Shown in pieces: positions 10,591 through 21,274 of a stretch of DNA of 64,000 bases. The notes under the pieces are model-generated. The model searched no databases. It was not told the DNA's origin and saw nothing but the letters and a program-made list of their open reading frames with translations. The stretch's first letter is position 1. Every line of letters starts with the position of its first letter. This stretch comes from Bactrocera neohumeralis (lineage: Eukaryota; Arthropoda; Insecta; Diptera; Tephritidae). The DNA is taken from NCBI RefSeq assembly GCF_024586455.1, contig NC_065922.1, positions 36,328,089 through 36,392,088 on the forward strand, given 5' to 3'. A program made the translations under genes and the position numbers.

Positions 10591-13500
10591 TTAGAAAAAA
10601 AAATTAAATAATTAAAATTAAAAAAAAATTTTAATTACAAAAAAAATTCCGAAAAATTTTAAAGTTGACGTTTTGCGTGTTAAACAATATTAAATAAAAA
10701 ATAATAATAAAATAAATAATAAAAACAATTTAAAAATAAATAATAAAAAAATAAAAATATTAAAATTCAGAAAAAACAGGTTTCCAATAAAATTAAAAAT
10801 TTCCGTGTTAAGCAGCAGGTTAAAAAAGAAAAGAAATTTTGCTTATTTGTTTCGTTGTTTGTTGTGTATTGATAATAATTACAAAAAAAAGACTTTTACA
10901 AGAGATCAATGGAAATGGATTTTTTTCGCCAAAAATAAATAAACAATAAAAAAATTGAATAAAAAATAAAAATTGAATAAAAAAAAATAAAAATTTAATA
11001 AAAAAAAAAAAAATAAAAATTGAATAAAAAAAATAAACAATTGGAAAAAATAAATTTGGTATTAAAATAAATTTCAAAAATATAAAATAATTAAAATTTC
11101 AAAAAATAAAAAATTTGAAGTGAAACATTACTAAAAACTTTAAAATTTCAAAAATATAAAATCCGGCAGCAGTTTTGAAAAAAAGAATATTCCAAAAATG
11201 TTTGTTTCGTTGTTGGGTGGGCGTGGCTTCGTATATGTGGCATGAGAATTTAAACGTTTTTCGACAAAAATTAATTAAAAAATTAAAAAAAAAACTGAAA
11301 AAGAATTTATTTTTAAAGAAAATTACGAACTTTTATAATTGTTTTTGCGTTAATGTTTTAACGAAAAATGGAAATCAATGGAAATGGATGTTGTTTGACA
11401 AAAATAATAAGAAATAAATAATAAAAAAAAAAATTAAAATAAATGTATTAAATTATAAAATAAAATAAAAAAACAAATTCAAACAAACAACTAAAAACAA
11501 CAAATTAAAAAAAAAAAAACAATTTAAAAAAAAAACAAATTCAAAAAAATTATAAAAATTAACGGAATATTTTTTTTTTGTAAAATATCATATTTTAACG
11601 AAAATAGAAAAAATTAATGAAAATTGTAAGCACATTAAAAATTAGCGAAAAAAAAATTTCGATATTTTGAAAGTTATTTACAAATGACCAGTTTTTATTC
11701 AAAGCTTAGTTCGCGTATTTAGAAGTTACATTTCAAATTTTTAAAAGCCAATTTAACAAATGAAATTATTCTTACAAACATTCAGTGCCAGTTTAAATGA
11801 TTGCCAATTGTGCTAAAATTGCACAAAATTTAACAAATTAGTGAAAATATGGCAAAATTTTTTGAAATTATCAAAAGTATTAAAAAATAAAATAAGCAAA
11901 ACTCAATACCTCAAACAAATATACCTCACTATAGCAAGCTCTTTACCTATTACTACAGCAATAAAGAAAATTTTATCCATTGCATCTTTTAGGCGCTATA
12001 GTATGAATTTTCATATGCGATAACATTTTTAGAGAAAGACGTAATTAATATTTTTACAGTTTTTCCAATTGTAAGCATACTTTTTGGAGTCTAGCGGTTA
12101 GTTGTTGTATGTTTTTAGCAATTTTTTCAATTAAGTTTAGACATTTTTTAGTTTATCTTTAGTAAGAAAAATTCAAAATTATAAAATTATTCTGCGCAAG
12201 TCGAAGAAAACATGTGAAAATCGTGCCGAAAGGTTTTAAGAGCATATTTGTAGCAGTACGAGTTTTTCCTTCTCTTAATACGATTTAGAATTTTCGAACC
12301 AGACTTGAAAAATATTATTAAATATTTAATATTTAGTGCTCTAACCAAACAATTTAAATATAAACGAGCGTGAGCGTTTAAGAGCTTAATTTGTTTTTGC
12401 TAGTATATCAAGCTGCAACCTAGTGCTTGTTAAAGACATCCTCAGCATTTCGCAAAAAATAACACAAAAGAAATATTTTTAATTTTGTTTAATTGTTTTT
12501 TAATCTATTTCGAAAGACTTAGAATAATTGTATGCATCTGTTTGGTTTTATTTATATTTTCTCTTCTTGATTGTTGTTGTTGCATTTTGCCAACACATAC
12601 CAAATCAAATATGCAAGAGTATACTAATTAGATTACAAAAACAAAAATTAAAAAAAAGCAAAACAAATTAAAAAATCATTAATATGAATGTTTTGAATGG
12701 CGACTTACGAGTTACAAAAAGGATCAGAGCTTAAAATTATAAAATTTGCCAATATTCCAAATGTGCTTAAATTTACAACAATTGAATCGAATTCAAATTT
12801 GACATAAAACATAGATTTCCGTTTGTGTGCGCGATGTGATGATTGTTATATGTATGCATGTAGCTGTAGATGTTGGTTTTGTTGTTGTTGCCTTTGCTGC
12901 TAGTTTTCCTTGTTTTTATTGGTTTTGTTGATATTTTGCGTTGTTGGTGCTGTCGCTGCTCGCGACTGTGAGCTGCATGTCTTTCAGCAGCAATCGTTAG
13001 CAGTTGTTTTTATTGTTGTTCATTGCAGTTATGTGTTTTTGTTGGCCAGAGCAAGGATCATGCGCTGCATCGTTGGTGGTGTGGCTCCACTTGGGAGCGA
13101 CGTTATACAGTTAAATTGAATTCTGACATTTCGCAGCTGGTATTATTGTTGTTGTTGTAGCCACACGCTGCCCACTAACTGGCAGGCAGGCACTTAGCCA
13201 TTCGGCTTGACATTGACATTGGCCTTGTTTTTGCTGGCACAACTCGTGCCTGGCTGGCTTGAGTGTGTTTGTGTGTGTGTGTGTGACAATGTCAAAGTTT
13301 CGGAATTCTGCACGTTGCTTGTGTTTTTGTTCTTGTTGTTGTTGCTATGCAGCGCTTCAAGCTGCCTGTGCCTGGCGCGTGGCACCCGTGCTCCATTATT
13401 GTTTATATGTATGTGTATGCACGCACACAAATACACATGAATATCTCGTTTAACGGTTTTCGGTTTTCAAATTTGTTATATTTCCTCTTCATAATTCATT

Positions 13501-13741
13501 ATATATGTACGTATGTATGTATATTTTGTGTTCTTTTCACTTGCTTCATTTATTTTAGTTGCTAGGTAGGATTGTAGTATGCACGTATGTATGTGTGTGT
13601 GTTTGTTTTAAGTTTACGTAGTATGCGTGTGAGCGTGTATATGTATTTGTATCGTTTTTTTGCTTTTTTGTTATATTTTTGTATTTGTTTTTATTTAAAT
13701 GTAATTCAAATTCATATAATTAGCTTAACCATAAACCGATA
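10591..13741. other. A-rich non-coding DNA and probable UbcE2H 3' UTR
   Basis: Extreme A-richness to about 11,600, then mixed AT-rich sequence, then TG-rich and GTTGTT microsatellite between 12.8 and 13.7 kb. The last few hundred bases before 13,742 lie downstream of the UbcE2H stop. A TTTATT at about 13,690 gives AATAAA on the minus strand, a candidate polyadenylation signal. No other gene is supported. Confidence 0.45.
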
Positions 13742-14293
13742 TTATAACTCCATATCACGGGCCTCGTCTTCACTATAATCCGACATGCTCGATTCGCTGT
13801 CGCTGCTCTCTCGCTCCTGTTGCGCCGCACGCAACGCCTCCTCGGTGGCATAGCGTTGCACATAGTCGGCCACTTTGCGATGATACTCCTCCGGTTCGTG
13901 CAAGTACAACGCCGCTGCATCACGATTCAGCGGATCAACCGGATTCGGATATGTCAGCAATTGTGGTAGAAATGATTCGAATATATTCGAGAGATCATAT
14001 AGTGCGGTCCAAGCCTGATTGATCACGTCCAGGCACACAGTGCCGGATGATTCGTCGATATTCGGATGGTAGATTTTATTCACGAACCCTATACTTGGCG
14101 ATTTGAATGGGTAATTGTCGGGCAGGTAGACGCGCACCTTCCATACGCCACCCTCATAGGGTGTGCCATGTGGTCCGAAAAATTTCACATGAAACTCATT
14201 TAGGCCGCCCAAAATGGTCACTTCGTGCTTGGATTCAATTAGCTTGATGACATCATTGTCCATGCGTCGCTTACCAGCGCTGGGTGAGGACAT
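13742..14293 (-). CDS. UbcE2H: ubiquitin-conjugating enzyme E2 H
   Basis: A complete 183-residue E2 enzyme in one exon, the same length as human UBE2H. It takes ubiquitin from an E1 as a thioester and passes it to substrates with an E3. Family members act with the GID/CTLH ligase complex (yeast Ubc8, human UBE2H). Visible features: N-terminal helix (residues 11-25), the HPN motif at 76-78 (IYHPNID), catalytic Cys87 within GTVCLDVI, the PNPVDPLN loop, and an Asp/Glu/Ser-rich tail SDSESSMSDYSEDEARDMEL that is diagnostic for the H class and carries many acidic-kinase (CK2-type) sites. The start is preceded by TGTAAAATG, close to the fly translation consensus. It is unbroken and its codon use is GC-richer than the flanks. 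Lack of coding introns could be ancestral or a retrocopy; the sequence does not decide. Confidence 0.97.
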   Translation of the reverse strand: MSSPSAGKRRMDNDVIKLIESKHEVTILGGLNEFHVKFFGPHGTPYEGGVWKVRVYLPDNYPFKSPSIGFVNKIYHPNIDESSGTVCLDVINQAWTALYDLSNIFESFLPQLLTYPNPVDPLNRDAAALYLHEPEEYHRKVADYVQRYATEEALRAAQQERESSDSESSMSDYSEDEARDMEL

Positions 14294-16416
14294 TTTACAA
14301 CAACTTTATTGTGCTTCCACGTCACCGTCTACACCAAATGCACCAAATGTCAAGGTCGCCTTCGCCAGAAGCGCTTCAGTTGATTTCTGCAGCCAAGTAG
14401 TGTGCGCTGGGAAAGTCGTTGTGGCGCGTCAGTTGTCGTCTATGACTTCGGCTTGTGAGTGACAGCTCGGAAATATTTATTTAACTGTATGTACCGCTGC
14501 CGCTCCAGCTGAAAATGAGAAATCGGTGCAATGGGTGGGTGGACAAGACAAAGCAACAACAGCTACAGCAACCGATTTCTCAGCACGTGCCTCAGATAAG
14601 CCCTGCCGTTGTAGTGGTTTTAGTTTGCTGATTTTTGTTGTTGAAATGCTGCAATGAAACAAATGAAGAAATGTTGACTTATTGAAGCAAAAAACCAAAT
14701 GCTAAGCGTATGTCAAGAGAAATTTCGAAAATATTGAAACAAATATACAGTGAGGAAGCGAAAGGAGTCATGTGGGAAAATGTAATTTCGTATAGAGAAA
14801 GGGTGTATTAAGGATGAGTGTTTTGTGAGCTAATTGCGCCCAAGAATATAATAAATATAAGGAACGGCGGAATGTGGGAACAGTGTTGTTTTCATAGTCT
14901 GAGCCGAGAGCATGGAACTTCAAATACTTTAAAAAGAGAGACTTCTTAGTGATAGTTACGCATCCAACACAATGTTATGGTAAAATACTTTATACAATGA
15001 TGACTAAAATATTTTACAATAAAATACTTTTTTTAGGTTAAAAATAAATTTTGAGGTTAGAAAAGTTTATACATTTTTTTTTGAGGTTAAAAAATGAATT
15101 TTGAGTCCAGAAAAGTTTGTAATTTTTTTTTGGTTAATACATAAGTTTTTAGGTTAGAAAAAATTTACATTTTTTTTTCAGGTTAATAAATAAAGTCATC
15201 ACATCAATATAAGATTCAGAATAAAAATTAATAAAAATTAATTAATAACAAATTTCACAAGGAATGCCATATAAGGTCTGTTAAGCAATTGCATTGGAAT
15301 TCGTAAATTGCAACTCTGAACTCTGAATGAGACCATCGCATTTTGCCCAAGACCTAACTAGACTAGGTGATATGCCGCTATACATTTTATTGACGTCATC
15401 AATCGGTAGCAAAAAAATCGAATTTCTACAAGCTACGCGACAATTTCGTTCAACGTTCTAAACAACGTTTACAATTCTCATCCAATTTATGAATATCGAA
15501 TATGTTCATATGACTTAAAAATTTTACTTAAAAGGTTGGAGTTTGTTAAGAATAGAAAATTGCTGGTAAATGTCGAAAAATTGGCCAAGCAAAAAATCGG
15601 AGCATTCATCAGCTTCGAATCGTTTTTCGGTTATATTCACTTGCAAATCAGAAGAAACTCGTTTTTTGTGAATACACGTTTCATTAAATAATGATAAAAC
15701 CAAAAATTATAATAAAAAAAGTTTACAAAATTTAAAGTACTTCAATAAACGGAGTCGATGTCCAGCAGGGCCTTCGATAAAAGGAGTCTGGCATTGAGGA
15801 AGATTTTTCAGTTTAAAATTATCTCATTACTGTAGATAAATACAGAATACATACTAGTAAAATTTTTGATTTTTGGCAAAATGACGTCTTCTAAAAAAAG
15901 TTTACTGCGAATAGCCTAAAAACTCGAAATTATTATCAAAATTTGATACCTTCCATCATCAGCCGATAAATATATCTATGAATTTGGTGTGAAAATATCA
16001 AATCTATCAGTCTAGTTTCGAGAAACTTTCCTCATCGACTTTGAAAACATATTTTCAAAATTCAAAATATTTTCGGAGTTATAAGTATATCAATGATGGC
16101 ATCCAAACTGGTTTTCTAAGCTGTCTTTTTCAAAGCGATACCCACGAATTCTCAAGTTTACTGGACCGATTTACCCGACATTTCAGAGTGTCTTCTTCAT
16201 AAACTTGTCTATGTCTGGACCATATTCCCATATTGAAATTTTTACTATTTTTAAAAAATTCGAAACAGTCAAAAATGTGGTACAAATCTTTATCAGGCAG
16301 TCGCATTTGATATGTTTTCTTTTTGGCAGAAGGACTCTGTATATAATTAGTTAATAAAATAAAAAAATATTTTTTTTAATTATGTATTGATTATTCCTCG
16401 AACAAAAAAAGGGTGT
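14294..16416. other. UbcE2H upstream region and non-coding DNA
   Basis: 14,294-14,700 is GC-richer than the rest and probably holds the UbcE2H 5' UTR and promoter. Between about 15,035 and 15,195 is an imperfect tandem repeat with units of roughly 60 bases (TTTTGAGGTTAGAAAAGTTT, TTTTTAGGTTAGAAAAAATT and variants). No gene is supported to 16.4 kb. Confidence 0.45.
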
Positions 16417-16424
16417 ATATAAAT

Positions 16425-16706
16425 TAGGGTGGGACAAAAACGTTTGTTTCTTCTTTCGTTTGGTATTTAAAAAAAAAGGTTGATAGACACCTTTAAGTAA
16501 GACTCTCATACTTAGTCTTCTCAAAAAGTTAGGAGCGAGATATGACTTTTTCTATCTGATAATAAGGAAGAAATAAAAAACAGTTGGGCGGAGGACTTTC
16601 CCATTACAATTAAGAGCTCATATTATAGCCTTTGTTAGAGGTGTCTATCAACCAATTTTCCAAAATACCAACGAAAAATAAACATTCGTTTTTTTTACCC
16701 CTCCTA
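16425..16706. mobile_element. hAT-type MITE, TAGGGTG family
   Basis: Begins TAGGGTGGGACAAAAACG and ends in ACCCCTCCTA. Flanking 8-mers ATATAAAT and ATGTATGT are a diverged target duplication. Internally it shares GAGATATGACTTTTTCTATC and GAGGTGTCTATCAACCAATT with the elements at 20,459 and 41,539. It is partly self-complementary (ACACCT near the left, AGGTGT near the right). Eight-base duplications and TAGGG ends are typical of the hAT superfamily. No coding capacity. Confidence 0.7.
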
Positions 16707-18130
16707 ATGTATGTGTAGGATGGATTTTTATTATTCCAAAGATAAATATTTTACAAAGATTTTGCGAAAATTTCGAATTCATTTTCATTTCCGGCAGGCG
16801 ATTGAATAAAAGGTGCTTCTGCGTTGATAGCAGAACTTCTTAAAAGACCGAATGAAGTAAAAAGAAAGAGTACGTGTTTTAATTCAGAACATAAAGTAGG
16901 TAATGCACTAAAAAAAAAGATTGGAAATTTTTACAAAAAAAATTCAAATTTTTTCGTTTTTTTAAAGCTGTAATTTAAAAAAAAAAACTTAAAACTAATA
17001 TATTTCGAAAAACTGAAAAACAGCCGATTTCGAAACCGCGAATTCAAGAGAAACGCGTTTCAAGTGACCAGGAGGGCGCAACTTTTGAAGAATGCATCTC
17101 CAAAACTGTAACTCGCAACAACTTCAGCATTTAGGAAAGTATTTTAGAGATGTTATAGAACTAAAAAAAAAAAATAATGACGAAAATCGATTTTTTGAAG
17201 CTGCGAAACCCATGTAACCGCTTAAAGTATGCTTTACAACACCACTCTACCACAAACTAATGTGTTTCTGCATTTAAATATTGTAAAAATATTTAAAATA
17301 TTTCGAAAAATCATAGAAATTGTCTTACATTAAAAAAAAATTGAATCTCAAATAAAATATAAACATTAAACTTTTCAGCCGCATGTTGCACGAAATACTA
17401 AATATGTATATACACACACCAACACTTGCACAGGCGCACGCTAAGCATTCGAAAATGGGGTCAAAAGCAAATGAGGACAGCAACAACAACTGCAGCAACG
17501 TTGTTACAACGAGGCCAAATCTGCAGCATTCAAATTGTATGTAAAATGCCAGCGCATGGCTCTTGATAGATTTATGTACATACACATGTACATATATAAG
17601 AGTGTGTGTGTGCATTTGCATGCATGTTAAACGAAAATAAAAAATGCCTGCAAAAACACACCAATACATACAAACAGCAGATTGACTTTGCAAAGCCACG
17701 CAGCTGCAATTATAAGTCAACTGCGAATCGGTTGAAAGGAAGAGAGCTAAAAATAAAATTTAAAGCATATTTATAGGCTGCGAAGCTTGTTGGACGAAGC
17801 AAATAAGTTTTTTGTAAACAAAAAGTATTCTTAAAAATGTTTATGTAATAAAATATTATAATAAAAAAAGAATTATTATAACAACTTCGTGCATTTTTGT
17901 GCCGTAAACGCAGAAAATAAGGAGAATACGTGAAATTATATAAAAAAAAAGTATAAGAAAAAATATTTTTAGAATTGAAAATTATTTTTCTTCTACAACA
18001 CATTTAAAATATTTTCTTTGGAGAACATAAATAAATGGCGCCTTAATTATAAAATTCTTGCATACATGATTTCTGCGGAAAATTACGCGCCTAAATTTAA
18101 TGGCCGACAAAGAAAATTTAGTTTTTCGAG
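16707..18130. other. non-coding stretch
   Basis: AT-rich unique sequence with poly-A runs and TG microsatellite at about 17,590-17,620. Open frames are low-complexity and unconvincing. Confidence 0.45.
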
Positions 18131-18429
18131 TACATATCATCACCTAAAATGCTAAATAACGTAACATCACATTTTACAAGTTGACAGGCGGAGGAAAAAC
18201 GATATAATAGAAACCACTCATATTGAAACAAAATTTGAGTTTTGGTTATGAAAAAATATTGGTTATATATTGGTTATAAAATGGTTATATATTGGTTATA
18301 AAATGGTTATATATTGGTTACAAAATAGTTATGCATGTCATATGATGTAGTAAATCGTAAGCAATAAAAACTCAATTTCGAGTTTTTTTTGATGATACCT
18401 CGTTTTTCATTTCAGGTGATGATATGTAT
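18131..18429. mobile_element. inverted-repeat element containing a minisatellite
   Basis: A 21-base inverted repeat (TACATATCATCACCTRAAAT plus G) at 18,131-18,151 and 18,408-18,428 differs at one base between arms. Between them, about 18,239-18,330, lies a tandem array of roughly 24-base units built from ATTGGTTATATATTGGTTAT and ATAAAATGGTTAT. Non-coding. The right terminus was the target of the hAT-type MITE at 18,430, which shows that this element is the older one. Confidence 0.65.
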
Positions 18430-18586
18430 TAGGGTGCTTCAAAACAATTTTTGAATTTTTTTTTCAACTCTTACCCCCGCAAATGTTAGTGGCGGGCTTG
18501 AGGGAGAATTTTTTGTTTGTCAATTACTAACATTTGAGGGGGTAAGAGTTGGAAAAAAAATTCAAAAATTTTTTTGAAGCACCCTA
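18430..18586. mobile_element. 157-bp palindromic hAT-type MITE
   Basis: Starts TAGGGTGCTTCAAAA and ends TTTTGAAGCACCCTA, with a perfect 8-base target duplication ATATGTAT at 18,422-18,429 and 18,587-18,594. The arms also pair internally (CAACTCTTACCCCC with GGGGGTAAGAGTTG), so the whole element folds into a hairpin. The perfect duplication suggests a recent insertion. Confidence 0.88.
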
Positions 18587-18594
18587 ATATGTAT

Positions 18595-19139
18595 GCATGA
18601 GTGTTTTCACAATATAAAATCAAACCGTTATGGTTACAGTAAATATATTGTTGGCGATGTCGTTGTTGACCAACGTGAATCACGAGGTGACACCGTGTCT
18701 AAGAATATCGCAATGCAAATGAGTAACTAAAAAAGTTGTATGAAAAAAGCAAAATGAAAGCGAAGAAATATAAATTTACATAAATATGTAAACATAACCT
18801 GAAAGATAGCGAAACCGATAGCAATCAGAGGGAGAACAAATGAACTGATAAGCACTTACATACTTTTTTTTTAAATATTAAATATAGTAATTATTCTATT
18901 ACTTTATATATAATTACATTTACTTATAAATTTTATATGTAAATTTAACTAAGACTAAACCTATAATGAATTTAGAATTTTAATTTGACGTATTTTTTGT
19001 TTAGAAGTTGTCTAATTGAGCTTTTTCGAAATTTCTGATCGATCTCCATATTGATGACCATCTTCATCTTATGGAATCCTCAATAAAGAAACATAAAACT
19101 TTTTAGTGAAATTCATTTGTCTTTTTAAGGCTGCTTTTT
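18595..19139. other. non-coding stretch
   Basis: AT-rich sequence without recognisable features. Confidence 0.4.
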
Positions 19140-19312
19140 GAGAGAAGAGGTTGTCGAACCTTAAATCAGCTGATATTATATCCGCTTTTTTGCTCTTTAT
19201 TTAATGCTTTATAAAAAGTGTTACAGTTTAGTTCAAATATGCGCCGTTTCGTTCGATAATCTGTTTCCATCTAGACGGCAACTTCATAATACCCCCCTCT
19301 AGCGGATTTGCC
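19140..19312 (-). pseudogene. mariner transposase C-terminal relic
   Basis: On the minus strand 19,292-19,229 reads IMKLPSRWKQIIERNGAYLN followed by TAA, a typical mariner carboxy terminus (LPxRWxxVIexnGxYl). What follows to 19,140 is probably the element's 3' non-coding end. It lies tail-to-head against a separate mariner relic of opposite orientation. Confidence 0.65.
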
Positions 19313-19333
19313 TTTAACGAAGGAAAACTCTAA

Positions 19334-19680
19334 AGGCTTACGGTGATTCTGTTATATCAAAAACACAAGCCTACAAGTGGTACAAAGCCTTCATAGACAA
19401 TCGAGAGGTTGCGTTTTCCGATCCCGCATTCGTGGAGAGCTTTATAATTGCCGATGAGACATGAGCAAGTCCAGAATCAACAGAATAGAACCCGTTTTCA
19501 GTCGATCGAAGAGATAAAACGAAATTCGCTAAAGGATCTGAAAGCCATCACAAAAAGTGCTTATAAAAAGTGTTTCGAGGACTGGAAAAATCGTTGGCAT
19601 AAGTCTATTACATCTGGTGGGGATTACTTTGAGGGCGACAAAATCAATATTGATGAATAATTAAATAATTTGCGTTTTAT
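19334..19680 (+). pseudogene. internally deleted mariner transposase relic
   Basis: The N-terminal helix-turn-helix part reads YGDSVISKTQAYKWYKAFID (mariner YGddclSrtqVyeWfkrFkdGRE). It then jumps, through a frame change, to the C-terminal part at 19,448-19,660: RTRFQSIEEIKRNSLKDLKA then KKCFEDWKNRWHKSITSGGD and YFEGDKINIDE stop. The entire DDD catalytic core is missing. The C-terminus is well preserved compared with the other copies in the window. Confidence 0.8.
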
Positions 19681-19828
19681 TTACGATTTCCGGCTACTTT
19701 TTTCTACAATGTGTTCTTTAAAGAGTTATATCCAATTGTGATTTTCAAAAAATCAATTTTTTTTTTGTATATAATCTACATTGAAGTACATACTATATAT
19801 TTTAGATTATTATCTGAAAATTTTTCTC

Positions 19829-19960
19829 ACCGTCAGACACCTTTTTCGAAGGTCCTTCTGAAGATCGGACACAGCTTCAAGGGAATCAAAAATTTTTCAA
19901 AATGAATCAACTATTATTAAAGCACATTAAATTCTGTATTTGATACTGATTCGACAAAAA
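19829..19960. repeat. dispersed repeat, copy 1
   Basis: CGTCAGACACCTTTTTCGAA and the following roughly 110 bases (AGATCGG, TTTTCAAAATGAAT, AAGCACATTAA, GATTCGACAAAAAAA) match 26,137-26,290 in the same order and orientation. Identity unknown. Confidence 0.5.
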
Positions 19961-20458
19961 AAGCTGTGATATTATTTACATGTGTGAGAGTGTCTCTTCT
20001 GTGGCACAAATTTTGGATGGCGGGTTATGCCCCACAGTGCTTATTCAGAAATTACGAAATTGCTCTATTGTTGCATTGCTATTTTATTTATATTTATAGT
20101 AATGATTAGATGACCAGTTATATGAGAGGCATTTTCGTGGAATACATTTCTAAATAATAAAGCAAACAAAGAAGTTTTAACTCATCAACATTTCCTTTTG
20201 TTGTTGCTGCGTTTTTTACATAAAGAAATGCGCAGTTAAAAAGATTAAGCAAATAACACTCATGACTGTAATATGTATGATTGAGCTGCTAAGCGCTTAT
20301 ATAATGAATCACGATAACTTTAGATTGGCAACGTGTTCGTGTGTGTATATTTGATATTATCATACTGCTGATGTATAATTGTTAAAAAACAACAATGGTA
20401 AGTTGATAATTAGTATAATAGGCGCTTACTACGCTACGCATAAATTGCATATGTCTAT

Positions 20459-20737
20459 TAGGGTGGGTAAAAAAATACGAATGATTTTTGTTTCGCTTAG
20501 TATTCTAAAAAATTGGTTGGCAGCCACCTCTAAGGAAGGCTTTCTAAGTATGTGGTTGTCAACTTCAAATAGTTGGGAGCGAGATATGACTTTTTCTAAC
20601 TGATAATACGAAAAAATAGAAAACAGTTAGAGGACCTTCCCGTTACAATTAAGAGCTCTACTATAGCCTTTCTTAGAGGTGTTTTTCAACCAATTTTCAG
20701 TGTAACAACCGAAAAATAAACATGCGTTTTTTTTACT
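20459..20737. mobile_element. hAT-type MITE, TAGGGTG family, right end damaged
   Basis: Starts TAGGGTGGGTAAAAAAATAC and shares most of its interior with 16,425-16,706 (GAGCGAGATATGACTTTTTC, CCGTTACAATTAAGAGCTC, CTTAGAGGTGT). The right terminal motif has been lost at about 20,730, so no target duplication can be read. Non-coding. Confidence 0.65.
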
Positions 20738-21120
20738 CATGTATGTATATATGTATATATACCTTGAAATGACTATTTATGCATGTGTAATAATGCGGTT
20801 AAATACTCTTCAGTATTTGAAGTAAGCAAACATTGAAAATAAACAGAAATAATATAGTATTATAGTTATTTGCAATATGAATATACATACATATGTATGT
20901 ATGTAAGTATATATAATACTGTGTTACTAATAGTAAATTCATACATTTGCATATATCTGAAATGAATCTAAGCAATTTATTTCTAAGCATTTCAGAAAAT
21001 CTACAATGACAAAGGCCAACCTGTTAAGAGCACTACTGTACTTGAGGAAGTTGTTGCATTTTTTGTTGGATTTTTATCCAGAATATCGAAATATAAAAAT
21101 TTTTCAAATTTTTTTCTTTA

Positions 21121-21270
21121 GACTGAATTATCGATATTTTATATTATCGATAGACATGAATTATCGATATTTTTGTTATCGATATACAATATATCGATAT
21201 ACATACGAATTATCAATAACTTTTGTTATCGATCTACATGATATCAATATACATACATACATACAAATAT
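21121..21270. promoter_or_regulatory. cluster of TATCGATA (DRE-like) motifs
   Basis: Five exact copies of TATCGATA lie within about 80 bases (near 21,129, 21,146, 21,162, 21,177 and 21,190), followed by variants TATCAATA and TATCGATC; ATCGATAA recurs at about 21,425. In Drosophila TATCGATA is the DNA-replication-related element bound by DREF and BEAF-32. A simple-sequence origin is also possible, since no gene lies nearby. Confidence 0.4.
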
Positions 21271-21274
21271 AGAC

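Noticed and set aside
10820..11417. Frames full of Phe or Lys resembling membrane or basic proteins
   Set aside because: They lie in A-rich runs and reflect base composition only.
12910..13565. Frames with Cys/Val-rich hydrophobic segments
   Set aside because: They derive from GTTGTT and TGTG microsatellites in the probable UbcE2H 3' region.
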